64,000 nt of DNA from Parvularcula sp964219355 (GCA_964219355.1 CAXPOZ010000001.1:248001-312000); one strand, 5' to 3'; positions 7,015 through 15,375 are shown, counted from the first letter of the stretch. Made by a program: numbers and translations. The notes: generated by a model not told the origin, from the letters alone.

Positions 7015-8025
7015 TTATTCGGGGATGAAAAGCGCAACGACCCCGATAGCCATCACCAGCAGGAAAAGCGTTTCGAGCACGACCATGCCGATATGCTTGC
7101 CGCCGAGCGAGAGCATGGCCTTCATCGAGGTTCTCATGCCGAGTGCAGCGATGGCCGCGACCAGCAGCCATTGTGACAGCGCACGGATCGCCTCGACGGC
7201 AAAGCCCGGCAGGATTCCAAGGCTGTTGATCAGCAGGACGATGCCAAAGGAGATCGCAAACCACGGCATCGGCGCCTTTGCCGTTTCGTCCGTCCCCCTC
7301 CTTAAATAGAGGGAGAAAGCAATGATGACGACCGGCAGCATGGCGACGCGCATCATCTTCACATAGGTCGCCACATTGCCCGCCTCATCCGAGATCGCAT
7401 AGCCCGCGCCGACGACCTGGGCGACATCGTGAATGGTCGCGCCGATCAGGATGCCGCTCTGGACATCCGAGAAGCCAAGATTGGTGAAGATGATCGGATA
7501 GGCGATCATCGCCAGTGTCGAAAGAGTCGTCACTGCAATCACGGTGAAGAGCGTATTGCGTTGGGAGACCTCCGTTTTGGGCAAGACCGCCGAGAGCGCA
7601 AGCGCCGCGGACGCACCGCAAATGGCCACGGCCCCGCCGGTGAGAAACCCAAAACCGATGGGCCGGTCCATGAGACGCGCGAGCAGCGCACCAAGAGCAA
7701 TAGTCAGGACAATGAAGATAGGGATCGAGATCAGCGGCACCGCGCCGACACTCATGATCTGGTCAAAGGTCACGCGCACGCCAAGGCAGGCGACGCCAAT
7801 CTTGAGAAGCCGGCTGGAGGTGAACTGGATCCCCGCCGCGCAGCGATTGTCTTCCGAAAGAAAGTTGAACGCCATGCCGAGCAGAAGCGCCATCAGCATG
7901 ACGGGCACGTTGTAATGCTCCGAGATGAACATCGAGGCTGCCGCGACCGTGAACGCTATCAGGACGCCGGGGCCAAGGGCCTCGAATGCCTTACCCAACC
8001 TGTCCCGGAGCGCCAGCGCCGTCAT
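7015..8025 (-). CDS. YeiH/UPF0324 family membrane protein (putative sulfate exporter family)
   Basis: A 336-residue polytopic inner-membrane protein with about ten hydrophobic segments. Family signatures include LLGMAFNFLSED, LLKIGVACLGVRVTF, GGAVAICGASAALALSAVLPK and GATIHDVAQVVGAGY. The family is annotated as putative sulfate exporters, but substrates are poorly proven. It lies 19 bases downstream of thiL on the same strand and is probably the last gene of the nrdR-nusB-thiL transcript. Confidence 0.88.
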   Translation of the reverse strand: MTALALRDRLGKAFEALGPGVLIAFTVAAASMFISEHYNVPVMLMALLLGMAFNFLSEDNRCAAGIQFTSSRLLKIGVACLGVRVTFDQIMSVGAVPLISIPIFIVLTIALGALLARLMDRPIGFGFLTGGAVAICGASAALALSAVLPKTEVSQRNTLFTVIAVTTLSTLAMIAYPIIFTNLGFSDVQSGILIGATIHDVAQVVGAGYAISDEAGNVATYVKMMRVAMLPVVIIAFSLYLRRGTDETAKAPMPWFAISFGIVLLINSLGILPGFAVEAIRALSQWLLVAAIAALGMRTSMKAMLSLGGKHIGMVVLETLFLLVMAIGVVALFIPE

Positions 8026-8044
8026 GATCTATGTCCCCGCCCCG

Positions 8045-8983
8045 TCAGAAATGCGAAAAGCCGCCGCGGCCCAGAACCTGCCAGTCCGCGGCATGAATGA
8101 AAGCCGCAGGCTCTCCTTCAACAGCCCCGCCGATTACGGTCAAGCGACAATTGGCGGCTTCCGCTGCTTCCATCAGTTGACGGACATTACCGGATGGGAC
8201 GGTAAGGAGTGTCTGGTAATCATCGCCGCCCGTCACAAGCTGACCGCGCTCCCCGCCGCCCTTGATCCAGCGCGCCGCATCCTCGGACCAAGGAAGCTGA
8301 TCGCCTTTAATCTTCAGCCGGACACCGCTCGCCTTTGCCAGATGCCCGGCATCAGCGAGCAGGCCGTCAGAGATATCAATAGCAGCACTCGCCCATTGTG
8401 CAATGGCTGACGCAAGGCGCGTGGGGGGCTGGGGCGCAAGATAGGCATCAATTGCGCCAGAATAATCCGTCCACCCATTAAGGAGCGCCTCGAGACCCAG
8501 CCATCCATCGCCGATCGTGCCCGTGACAAGGAGTGCATCACCCAGATTAGCACCATCCCGGCGGATCATGCCGCGTGGGCCGGGCTGGCCGGTCATGGTG
8601 ATACTGACAGTCAGCGGCGCACCCGCAAGCCTATGGCGTGTTGTATCGCCCCCCAGCAGCGAGAGCCCATAGGCGGCCATGTCACCAGACAGTCCTTCGC
8701 AGAAATCAGCGATCTCAGCCTCTTTCACATCGGCAGGCCAGACGAGCCCAAGAAAGACGCCGTCCAGGCGCGCGCCTTTTGCCACGATATCGGAGATATT
8801 GGCGCGCAAGCATTTCCTTGCCGCATAGGCCCAGCCATCATCCGTACGAAAATGAACGCCGTCGACCAAAAGGTCCTTGGTGATGACGGCCCCGTGATGG
8901 AGCGCTGCATCATCTTTGAGCCCGAACGCTCCCTCCCCCGCTAGTGGCGCGAGATAACGGGCGATCAGCTCGAATTCATCCAT
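8045..8983 (-). CDS. thiL: Thiamine-monophosphate kinase
   Basis: Phosphorylates thiamine monophosphate to the active cofactor thiamine diphosphate. The protein has 312 residues with the PurM/ThiL fold motifs: DDAALH near the N-terminus, TKDLLVDGVHF, GGDTTRH and DISDGLLADAGHLAKASG, which bind Mg-ATP and substrate. It begins 6 bases after the nusB stop codon, an arrangement (nusB-thiL) common in proteobacteria. Confidence 0.95.
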   Translation of the reverse strand: MDEFELIARYLAPLAGEGAFGLKDDAALHHGAVITKDLLVDGVHFRTDDGWAYAARKCLRANISDIVAKGARLDGVFLGLVWPADVKEAEIADFCEGLSGDMAAYGLSLLGGDTTRHRLAGAPLTVSITMTGQPGPRGMIRRDGANLGDALLVTGTIGDGWLGLEALLNGWTDYSGAIDAYLAPQPPTRLASAIAQWASAAIDISDGLLADAGHLAKASGVRLKIKGDQLPWSEDAARWIKGGGERGQLVTGGDDYQTLLTVPSGNVRQLMEAAEAANCRLTVIGGAVEGEPAAFIHAADWQVLGRGGFSHF

Positions 8984-8989
8984 GTAAGG

Positions 8990-9475
8990 TCAGCTGACCT
9001 CGTCCGCCCGGATTTCCCGTGCGGATGCATCAAGCACGCCATTGATGAAGCGCGGCTCGGTCTGGCCACTGTCAAAGAAGCTGTTCGCGATCTCGACATA
9101 TTCATCGACCGTCGCGCGCCAGGGGATGTCCGGCCGGCGGATCAGCTCGAAAATCCCGCAGCGCAGGATCGAGCGCGCCGTCGCATCGAGCCGCTTGAGG
9201 GTCCAGCCTTCGGACAGGTGTTTCTGGATGAAGGGGTCGATGCCGCGCTGGTTCTCGACCACGCCGCGGACGGTTTCGGCAAAGAATTCCGCATCCGCAT
9301 CACGCAGCAATGAGCCTTCCATCTCCCCGCCCAGGCGGAAGGACTGGAACTCACGGATCACGGCTTCGACACCGATCGCGGAATGTTCCATCTGATAAAG
9401 GGCCTGAACCGCGGCAAGACGCGCCATGGTGCGCGCTTCAACCGCGCGGCCCCGAATTTCTGTGGTGCCGGACAT
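8990..9475 (-). CDS. nusB: Transcription antitermination protein NusB
   Basis: An RNA-binding partner of NusE (S10) that helps read-through of rRNA operons. The all-helical family shows ARLAAVQALYQMEHS at the N-terminus, WTLKRLDATARSILRCGIFEL, and WRATVDEYVEIANSFFD followed by FINGVLDA at the C-terminus. The length is about 161 residues. I chose the ATG at 9475 because GGAGG lies at a proper distance upstream. A GTG at 9481 would overlap the nrdR stop. In many relatives ribH or other riboflavin genes separate nrdR and nusB; none are here. Confidence 0.95.
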   Translation of the reverse strand: MSGTTEIRGRAVEARTMARLAAVQALYQMEHSAIGVEAVIREFQSFRLGGEMEGSLLRDADAEFFAETVRGVVENQRGIDPFIQKHLSEGWTLKRLDATARSILRCGIFELIRRPDIPWRATVDEYVEIANSFFDSGQTEPRFINGVLDASAREIRADEVS

Positions 9476-9477
9476 AC

Positions 9478-9930
9478 TCACTCGGCCTCCATCGACCCTA
9501 AAAACGCTTCGAAATCTTTTGCTTCCCGGAAGTTCCGGTAGACGCTCGCATATCGCACATAGGCCACATCATCGACCTTTTGCAGCGCCGCCATGGCATA
9601 CTCGCCCACTTTGCGCGAGGTTATTTCCGCCTCGCCCAACGCTTCGAGATCGCGGACAATGCTGGAGACCACTCGTTCGATGGTTTCCGCATCGATATCC
9701 CGCTTGCGCGTGGCGATGCTGATTGAGCGATGCAGTTTCTCGCGGTCAAAGGGCACTTTCTTGCCCGAGGACTTCACAATGGTGAGTTCACGAAGCTGGA
9801 CGCGCTCAAACGTCGTGAAGCGGGCCCCGCAATCACTGCATTGACGGCGACGGCGGATAGCCGCCCCCTCCTCTGCAGGACGGGAATCCTTCACTTGCGT
9901 GTCTTCACTTGTGCAAAACGGGCATCGCAT
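9478..9930 (-). CDS. nrdR: Transcriptional repressor NrdR
   Basis: A zinc-ribbon/ATP-cone repressor that senses ATP/dATP and represses ribonucleotide reductase genes. The first 34 residues hold the Zn ribbon with two Cys pairs (MRCPFC and CSDCGARF). An ATP-cone domain follows (KSSGKKVPFDREKLHRSI). The C-terminal AYVRYASVYRNFREAKDF motif is present. The length of 150 residues is standard. First gene of the nrdR-nusB-thiL-yeiH run. glyA, its common neighbour, lies 2.2 kb away beyond a divergent TetR operon. Confidence 0.96.
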   Translation of the reverse strand: MRCPFCTSEDTQVKDSRPAEEGAAIRRRRQCSDCGARFTTFERVQLRELTIVKSSGKKVPFDREKLHRSISIATRKRDIDAETIERVVSSIVRDLEALGEAEITSRKVGEYAMAALQKVDDVAYVRYASVYRNFREAKDFEAFLGSMEAE

Positions 9931-10030
9931 GATCGAGCGCCTTTAGTCGGTCTTTGCGAGAGATACCAGATATTGTGGCTGTTTTGGTTTAGCCGCCCAC
10001 AGGGCGCTTGGCATTTCCTCCCTAGACAAC

Positions 10031-10048
10031 ATACCAACTGGTTGGTAT
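10031..10048. promoter_or_regulatory. Palindromic TetR operator
   Basis: ATACCAAC-TG-GTTGGTAT: two perfect 8-base arms around a 2-base centre, 9 bases before the start codon of the TetR gene. The ACCAAC/GTTGGT arms resemble operators of TetR-family autoregulators. Binding would block transcription of the four-gene operon. Confidence 0.75.
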
Positions 10049-10057
10049 TGAGACTGC

Positions 10058-10696
10058 ATGAGTGCAACAGCAACATCCAAGCGGCGTGTGACAGCAAGGG
10101 ACAAATTGCTGGAGGCGGCGCTCACCCTGATCCGGCAAAAGGGATATTCGGCGACCACGGTCGATGATCTCTGCGCGGCAGCGGGCGTTACCAAGGGCGC
10201 CTTCTTCCATCACTTTGACAGCAAGGAAGCGCTGGGGGTCGCAGCGGCGGAGTTCTGGTCGGAGATGACGGGCGGGCTTTTCGCGGGCGCGCCCTATCAC
10301 GAGCCCGCTGATCCGCTGGAGCGGTTTCTTGCCTATATCGATTTCCGCCTCGAGATCCTTGAAGGCGAGCTGCACGAATTTACCTGCCTCGTTGGAACCA
10401 TGGCGCAGGAGGTCTACGGACAATCTGAAGCGATCACCCGCGCCTGTGGCGACAGCATTACGGGCCATGCCCAAACCCTTGAAGCCGATATCAGGGCGGC
10501 GATGACCGACCGCGGAATTACGGCCGACTGGACACCAAAGAGCCTCGCCCTTCACACACAAGCCGTTCTTCAGGGGGCGTTCATTCTCGCCAAAGCGACA
10601 GGCGATGCGGATATCGCCCGAGATATGGTCAGCCACCTTCGGCGTTACGTCGAACTTCTCTTCTCACAACAAAATTCAAAGGGAGACACCAGATGA
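10058..10696 (+). CDS. TetR family transcriptional regulator
   Basis: A 212-residue one-component repressor. The N-terminal helix-turn-helix domain is clear (TARDKLLEAALTLIRQKGY, TTVDDLCAAAGVTKGAFFHHF). The C-terminal half is a ligand-binding helical domain with an acidic LEGELHEFTCLVGTMAQE segment. It sits immediately downstream of its likely operator and overlaps the next gene by 4 bases (ATGA), so it heads an autoregulated operon with an AHSA1 protein, a VOC protein and a DUF1428 protein. The inducing ligand is unknown. Confidence 0.92.
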   Translation: MSATATSKRRVTARDKLLEAALTLIRQKGYSATTVDDLCAAAGVTKGAFFHHFDSKEALGVAAAEFWSEMTGGLFAGAPYHEPADPLERFLAYIDFRLEILEGELHEFTCLVGTMAQEVYGQSEAITRACGDSITGHAQTLEADIRAAMTDRGITADWTPKSLALHTQAVLQGAFILAKATGDADIARDMVSHLRRYVELLFSQQNSKGDTR

Positions 10697-11172
10697 CAGT
10701 GACATTCAGGAAGGAAGAGCCCCTGACCCTCGTCATTGAACGGATCATTGATGCACCGCGCCATAATGTCTGGCGCTGCTGGACGGAGGCGGAGCTACTC
10801 AAGCAGTGGTTCTGCCCCAAGCCCTGGCATGTGCCCGAAGCCGATTTTGACCTGCGGCCTGGCGGGCGGATGAATACCGTCATGGCAGGCCCAAATGGCG
10901 AGCGGCACGAGAATTTCGGCATCTGGCTGGAGATCGTGCCCGAAGAGCGCCTCGTCTTCACCGATGCCTATCGTGAAGGCTTCATGCCGGCTCCTAGCCA
11001 TTTCATGACTGGTTTTGTGGAGCTGTCGGACACGGATGATGGCGGCACGAAAATGATCTGGGGTGCACGTCACAATGAAGAGGCAACGATGAAGACACAT
11101 CTCGAGATGGGGTTTGAAGATGGCTGGAAAGCCGCTTCCGCCCAGCTTGATGAGCTGGCCCGGCAACTCTGA
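10693..11172 (+). CDS. SRPBCC (AHSA1-like) ligand-binding domain protein
   Basis: A 159-residue START-like helix-grip protein. The signatures are LVIERIIDAPRHNVWRCWTE, WFCPKPWHV, FDLRPGGRM and the C-terminal amphipathic helix (GFEDGWKAASAQLDELA). Such proteins bind small hydrophobic ligands. They commonly accompany TetR, ArsR or ECF-sigma regulators, but no reaction is assigned. Its start overlaps the TetR stop by 4 bases. Confidence 0.88.
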   Translation: MTVTFRKEEPLTLVIERIIDAPRHNVWRCWTEAELLKQWFCPKPWHVPEADFDLRPGGRMNTVMAGPNGERHENFGIWLEIVPEERLVFTDAYREGFMPAPSHFMTGFVELSDTDDGGTKMIWGARHNEEATMKTHLEMGFEDGWKAASAQLDELARQL

Positions 11173-11185
11173 AAGGGAGAGAGGC

Positions 11186-11668
11186 ATGACCGACCTCGTC
11201 AACTGCCTGTGGTATGACCACGGCGAAGCCCGCAAGGCCGCGGAATTCTACGCCGCGACCTTTCCAAACAGCAGCGTTAAGCGCATCAATTACGCGCCCA
11301 GCGATTTCCCCGACGGCCGGGCCGACAGTGAACTGACGGTCGAATTTACCGTACTCGGCAGGAAATTCCTTGGCCTGAATGGTGGCCCGACTTTTAAACC
11401 CAATGAGGCGGTCAGCTTTATGGTCCTGACTGAAGATCAGGAAGAAACCGACCGCTACTGGAACGCCATTGTCAGCAATGGCGGGCAGGAAAGCCAGTGC
11501 GGCTGGTGCAAGGACCAATGGGGGCATTCATGGCAGATCACCCCGAAGATCCTCATGGAACTGACGACCAGCACGGATCGCGAAAAAGCTCAACGCGCCT
11601 TTGAAGCGATGATGACCATGCAGAAAATCGACATTGCGGCACTCGAAGCAGCCGTCCGCAACGCATAA
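11186..11668 (+). CDS. VOC/PhnB-type protein (3-demethylubiquinone methyltransferase-like fold)
   Basis: A 160-residue protein of the PhnB/DUF1338-like vicinal oxygen chelate group. It shows LVNCLWYDHGEARKAAEFY, FTVLGRKFLGLNGG, EAVSFMV, and CGWCKDQWGHSWQITP, the last being diagnostic of this branch. Despite the old annotation as 3-demethylubiquinone-9 3-methyltransferase, no SAM-binding site is visible. The ATG at 11186 is chosen for its AAGGGAGAG binding site. A start 24 codons upstream would overlap the preceding gene. Confidence 0.88.
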   Translation: MTDLVNCLWYDHGEARKAAEFYAATFPNSSVKRINYAPSDFPDGRADSELTVEFTVLGRKFLGLNGGPTFKPNEAVSFMVLTEDQEETDRYWNAIVSNGGQESQCGWCKDQWGHSWQITPKILMELTTSTDREKAQRAFEAMMTMQKIDIAALEAAVRNA

Positions 11669-11681
11669 AGGAGAGACAAAC

Positions 11682-12029
11682 ATGACCTACTACGATTTGT
11701 TCCTTGCCCCGGTACCATCCGGGAACAGAGAAAAATATCTCGACTTCGCCAAGAATATGGACCCGATCTTCAAGGAATATGGCGCTCTGTCCGTGACGGA
11801 TTGCTGGGGCAGCGACGTGCCGGAAGGCAAGGTGAATTCGCTTCACACCGCCGTTTTGAGAGAAGAAGGCGAGGAAGTCGTCTTCGGTTTCATCAAATGG
11901 GAGAGCAAAGCCGCCCGTGACGCCGGATGGGAGAAAGCAATGGCGGATGAGCGCATGGCCGGGGGCGAGATGCCTTTCGACGGCAAACGGATGATCTTTG
12001 GCGGCTTTGATCAGATATTCGAGATCTGA
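11682..12029 (+). CDS. DUF1428 family protein
   Basis: A 115-residue protein of the DUF1428 family, a dimeric alpha-beta barrel-like fold. The motifs are YDLFLAPVPSGNREKYLDFA, SVTDCWGSDVPEGKVN, FGFIKWESKAARDAGW and MPFDGKRMIFGGF. The ATG at 11682 has AAAGGAGAG upstream and is preferred over a start inside the previous gene. It is the last gene of the TetR operon. Function unknown, but members often lie beside VOC and SRPBCC genes. Confidence 0.9.
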   Translation: MTYYDLFLAPVPSGNREKYLDFAKNMDPIFKEYGALSVTDCWGSDVPEGKVNSLHTAVLREEGEEVVFGFIKWESKAARDAGWEKAMADERMAGGEMPFDGKRMIFGGFDQIFEI

Positions 12030-12037
12030 TCATGGAT

Positions 12038-12065
12038 GGGCGGTTGCCATCTCCGGCAATCGCCC
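12038..12065. terminator. Hairpin between convergent DUF1428 and glyA genes
   Basis: GGGCGGTTGCC-ATCTCC-GGCAATCGCCC forms an 11-pair stem with one G-U wobble in the 57-base gap between two convergent genes. There is no U-tract on either side, so it may act as a bidirectional but weak terminator or as a 3' end stabiliser. Confidence 0.5.
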
Positions 12066-12086
12066 TCCTCATCCGCCTTCTGAAGA

Positions 12087-13379
12087 TCAGTAAATCGGGA
12101 AGCGGGTCAGCAGTTTTTTGACCTCGCCAGCAACTTCCTGCTCGACCCCTGATGTGTCCCCGCCTTCAGCGAGCGCGTCAAGGACACGTGCCATCAGGCG
12201 GCCGGTTTCCGCAAATTCAGCCTCGCCGAAGCCGCGGCTAGTGGCCGCCGGAGAGCCGACCCGGATGCCCGACGTGATCGCCGGTTTTTCCGGATCATTT
12301 GGCACGCCGTTCTTGTTCGTTGTGATATGCGCGCGTTCGAGCGCCTCTTCTGCGGCATTCCCTTTCACGCCCTTGGGACGCAGATCGATCAGCGCAAGGT
12401 GCGTATCCGTCCCGCCCGAGACGACAGCATAGCCTGCCTCAATCAGCGTATTCGCGAGCACATCCGCGTTCTTGACGACCTGACGGATATATTCCTTGAA
12501 CTGAGGTTGCAGCGCTTCACCGAAGGCAACAGCCTTTGCCGCCACCACATGCATCAGCGGGCCGCCCTGAAGGCCGGGGAACAGTGCCGAGCGGAATTTC
12601 TTTGCAAGTTCCTTGTCATTGGTCAGCACAAGGCCGCCGCGCGGGCCGCGAAGGGTCTTGTGCGTCGTTGATGTCACGGCGTGTGCGTAAGGCAGCGGTG
12701 ATGGATGCTCGCCTGCTGCGACCAGACCCGCAATATGGGCCATGTCGACCATGAGATAAGCGCCGACCCGGTCAGCGATCTCCCGGAACGCTTTGAAGTC
12801 GAGAGTCCGCGCATAGGCAGAGCCACCCGCGACGATCATTTTCGGCTTCACCTCATCGGCAAGCCGTCCGACCTCATCCATATCGATAATGTGCGTTTCG
12901 GGATCGACAGTATAATGGTGCGCATCAAACCATTTGCCGGACTGGTTGACCTTTGAGCCATGCGTCAGGTGACCGCCCGCTGCCAGATCGAGGCCAAGGA
13001 AAGCATCGCCCGGTTTCATCAGGGACATGAAGACTGTCTGGTTGGCCTGGCTGCCCGAATGCGGCTGAACCATCGCCTCTTCACAATCAAAGAGTTTCTT
13101 TGCGCGATTGATCGCCAGCTCTTCGGCTTCGTCGACGACTTCACACCCGCCATAATAGCGGCGCCCCGGATAACCCTCGGCATATTTATTCGTCAGTACT
13201 GACCCTTGTGCTTCAAGCACAGCGCGGGAGACAATGTTCTCCGAGGCGATCAGTTCAATCTGGTCACGTTGCCGCACTTCCTCGCGGGAAATGATGCCGG
13301 CCATGTCCGGATCGGAGATGGACAGGTCGTCCGTGAAAAAGGAACTGGCGGCGGACTGGAATTCGGGAGTGGCACTCAT
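12087..13379 (-). CDS. glyA: Serine hydroxymethyltransferase
   Basis: A PLP enzyme that interconverts serine and glycine with tetrahydrofolate, the main one-carbon source. 430 residues from the ATG at 13379, which has GAAGAGG upstream. A start 21 codons further upstream adds a non-conserved leader. Signatures include IELIASENIVSRAV, NKYAEGYPGRRYYGG, the PLP-lysine motif AVTSTTHKTLRGPRGG, and SGIRVGSPAATSRGFGEAEF. In many alphaproteobacteria it directly precedes nrdR; here the two are separated by the TetR operon. Confidence 0.97.
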   Translation of the reverse strand: MSATPEFQSAASSFFTDDLSISDPDMAGIISREEVRQRDQIELIASENIVSRAVLEAQGSVLTNKYAEGYPGRRYYGGCEVVDEAEELAINRAKKLFDCEEAMVQPHSGSQANQTVFMSLMKPGDAFLGLDLAAGGHLTHGSKVNQSGKWFDAHHYTVDPETHIIDMDEVGRLADEVKPKMIVAGGSAYARTLDFKAFREIADRVGAYLMVDMAHIAGLVAAGEHPSPLPYAHAVTSTTHKTLRGPRGGLVLTNDKELAKKFRSALFPGLQGGPLMHVVAAKAVAFGEALQPQFKEYIRQVVKNADVLANTLIEAGYAVVSGGTDTHLALIDLRPKGVKGNAAEEALERAHITTNKNGVPNDPEKPAITSGIRVGSPAATSRGFGEAEFAETGRLMARVLDALAEGGDTSGVEQEVAGEVKKLLTRFPIY

Positions 13380-13696
13380 CGGACAGGCCTCTTCAAGCAG
13401 GGTTAGACGCGGCTTGTAACGCCAGCCTCCCCGAATCGGCAACGGCCAGTTGCCTACTCAATTGCAATTTGCGGCATATGTTCACACCGCCGATTGCCAC
13501 AAAAAAATCGCATTATTCCCGGAACAGTTGTTCCAGTACTCATTACCGCCGTTTCACACAGGAAATCTATTGTATTGCAGTTATACTGGATGTATTGGCC
13601 CACCTCGCTCCTGAAATACGCAAGACATATTAAGTGATGTGGCGTACTTCTAACTTCGATAATAGAAAATAAGAGAAACCGGAAAGGAACCTTCTT
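13380..13696. promoter_or_regulatory. AT-rich divergent intergenic region, glyA/mucR
   Basis: A 317-base region much richer in A and T than its flanks, with several T-A steps and A-tracts. MucR proteins bind such DNA and usually repress their own gene, so autoregulation is likely. An inverted repeat GGAACA-GT-TGTTCC lies at 13521-13534. No convincing gene is seen on either strand. Confidence 0.45.
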
Positions 13697-14161
13697 ATGG
13701 ATGATGGCGCTACGCGTGAAGATAGCCTCAGCAGAAGTGATACGCTGAACCTCACCACGGACATCGTTTCCGCTTTTGTCAGCAACAACTCTGTCCCCGC
13801 AGAACAGTTGCAGGATCTGCTTCACGCCACTTATGCGACATTGCAGAGCCTTGGCGGTACGACCGAAGCTGAACAAACGAACCAGAAACCGGCCGTCCCG
13901 GTGAAGAAGTCGATCACGGATGACCACATCATCTGCCTCGAAGACGGCAAGAAACTCAAAATGCTGAAGCGCTACCTGCGCACCCAGTATGATATGTCTC
14001 CGGACGATTATCGCCGCAAATGGAACCTGCCGGCTGATTATCCGATGGTTGCCCCGAATTATGCCAAGCGCCGTTCCGAATTTGCCAAGAAGATTGGCCT
14101 CGGTACCGCTGGCGGCCGCAAGGCGGCTCCGGTCAAGCGCGGGCGCAAGCGCGCCTCCTGA
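13697..14161 (+). CDS. mucR: MucR/Ros family transcriptional regulator
   Basis: A 154-residue global regulator of the alphaproteobacterial MucR family, which silences AT-rich genes and controls exopolysaccharide and cell-cycle genes. It shows the N-terminal oligomerisation region (LTTDIVSAFVSNNSVP) and the Ros domain (ICLEDGKKLKMLKRYLRTQ, then DYRRKWNLPADYPMVAPNY), ending in a basic tail (RGRKRAS). The zinc site is altered: the second Cys is Asp (C-L-E-D) and the first His is Tyr (K-R-Y-L), so it probably folds without zinc, as reported for some rhizobial Ros homologues. A strong terminator follows. Confidence 0.92.
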   Translation: MDDGATREDSLSRSDTLNLTTDIVSAFVSNNSVPAEQLQDLLHATYATLQSLGGTTEAEQTNQKPAVPVKKSITDDHIICLEDGKKLKMLKRYLRTQYDMSPDDYRRKWNLPADYPMVAPNYAKRRSEFAKKIGLGTAGGRKAAPVKRGRKRAS

Positions 14162-14190
14162 CCCTTTCCGAATACAACAAGTATTGTGAA

Positions 14191-14220
14191 GAACGCGCCC
14201 CAATAGCGGGCGCGTTTTTT
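14191..14220 (+). terminator. Intrinsic terminator of mucR
   Basis: ACGCGCCC-CAATAGC-GGGCGCGT followed by TTTTT, 30 bases after the mucR stop. The tatC stop codon on the other strand overlaps the T-run. Confidence 0.9.
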
Positions 14221-15049
14221 ATTGGCTCTCGTCTTCGCGCTTGGGACCACTTCCCATCAGCACGACCATCAGGATCGACAGCTCATAAAGCGCCCAGATC
14301 GTGACGCCCAGCGTGACCTGACTGACCGGGTCCGGCGGGGTCAGGAACGCTGCCGCCAGGAAGATGATGACGATCGCAAAGCGCCGGTTGCGGCGCAGCC
14401 AGTCCGGGGTCACCACCCCTGCCCGACCGAGCAGTGTCATGACGACCGGCAACTGGAAGGCAAAGCCGAAGGCGATGATCAGCGTCAGCGCGAGATTGAG
14501 ATAATCCCCGACAAAGACCAGCAGATTGAAATTCGCCTGCCCCGCAGCCTCGGCGGGGGCCTCCATCGACAGGGCGAAATTCATGACGAAGGGCAGGATC
14601 ACCTGATGCACAAGCGCGATGCCGCCCGCGAAGAGGAAGGGGATCGCAATCAGGAAGGGGTACACGGAGCGCCGCTCATGCCGGTAGAGGCCAGGCGCAA
14701 CAAAAGCATAGAGCTGCCACGCGATAATCGGGAACGCGACCATCAACCCTGCAAAAAAGCTGAGCTTCACTCGCGCAAAGAACAGCCCAAGCGGAGGGAA
14801 ATTCAGAACCGCCTGTTCTTCGAGGCCTGCTCTTTTTGTCGCCTCAACAAATGGGATCGTCAGCAAATTGTAGAGCGTATAGGAGAACGCAAAGCAGAGA
14901 CCGAAACCGATGATGAGCGCGACCACGCAGAAAATCAGCCGGCGCCGCAGCTCAATCAGATGAGACATCAGCGGCGCACGGCTCGCCTCGACTTCATCGA
15001 GCTCTTCTTCTCCAGAATGCTCACCCACGGCACGGCTGGTATCAGACAT
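14219..15049 (-). CDS. tatC: Sec-independent translocase subunit TatC
   Basis: Core receptor of the twin-arginine pathway, binding RR signal peptides in the inner membrane. 276 residues with six predicted spans. Signatures include APLMSHLIELRRRL at the N-terminus, FARVKLSFFAGLMVAFPI, LYRHERR, and FQLPVVMTLLGRAG. It is the last gene of tatABC, 5 bases after tatB. Family members often precede serS in this clade; here mucR lies convergent instead. Confidence 0.96.
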   Translation of the reverse strand: MSDTSRAVGEHSGEEELDEVEASRAPLMSHLIELRRRLIFCVVALIIGFGLCFAFSYTLYNLLTIPFVEATKRAGLEEQAVLNFPPLGLFFARVKLSFFAGLMVAFPIIAWQLYAFVAPGLYRHERRSVYPFLIAIPFLFAGGIALVHQVILPFVMNFALSMEAPAEAAGQANFNLLVFVGDYLNLALTLIIAFGFAFQLPVVMTLLGRAGVVTPDWLRRNRRFAIVIIFLAAAFLTPPDPVSQVTLGVTIWALYELSILMVVLMGSGPKREDESQ

Positions 15050-15054
15050 ATCCG

Positions 15055-15360
15055 TCAGTTCCCGGAGCTCTGTTTCTTGACGTCAAGATTTTCGTCAATC
15101 TCGCCAAGGGCCGAGCGGACATCCTCCTCGACATTCACTTTCTTGAGCTCTTCGATTTCCTTGCGCATTTCCTCGATCTCGACCTCGCGCGCCATCTGGT
15201 CAAAGCCCGCGCGGAATTCATCCGCCATGCGGCGCAGCTTGCCGACGATCTTACCCGCGCCATAGAGAAGGCGCGGCAGGTCTTTGGGTCCGACAATGAT
15301 CAGTGCGAGAATGGCGAGCGTCAAAAGCTCGACCATGCCGACCTGAGGAACGAGGTTCAT
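15055..15360 (-). CDS. tatB: Sec-independent translocase subunit TatB
   Basis: A 101-residue single-span protein: VPQVGMVELLTLAILALIIVG, then PKDLPRLLYGAG, the TatA/B amphipathic helix, and a charged coiled C-terminal tail (EIEEMRKEIEELKKV). The Gly-Pro-Lys hinge after the span identifies it. It forms the receptor complex with TatC and lies between tatA and tatC. Confidence 0.93.
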   Translation of the reverse strand: MNLVPQVGMVELLTLAILALIIVGPKDLPRLLYGAGKIVGKLRRMADEFRAGFDQMAREVEIEEMRKEIEELKKVNVEEDVRSALGEIDENLDVKKQSSGN

Positions 15361-15375
15361 GGCGAGAAGCCGCCT

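Noticed and set aside
13380..13500. Possible glycine riboswitch or other leader RNA before glyA
   Set aside because: I see no tandem aptamer core or conserved helix pattern; the region between glyA and mucR is simply AT-rich.
13454..14203. 249-codon minus-strand frame opposite mucR
   Set aside because: It is antisense to a clear MucR gene and its intergenic region. It has no family signature and is rich in residues expected from a complementary frame.
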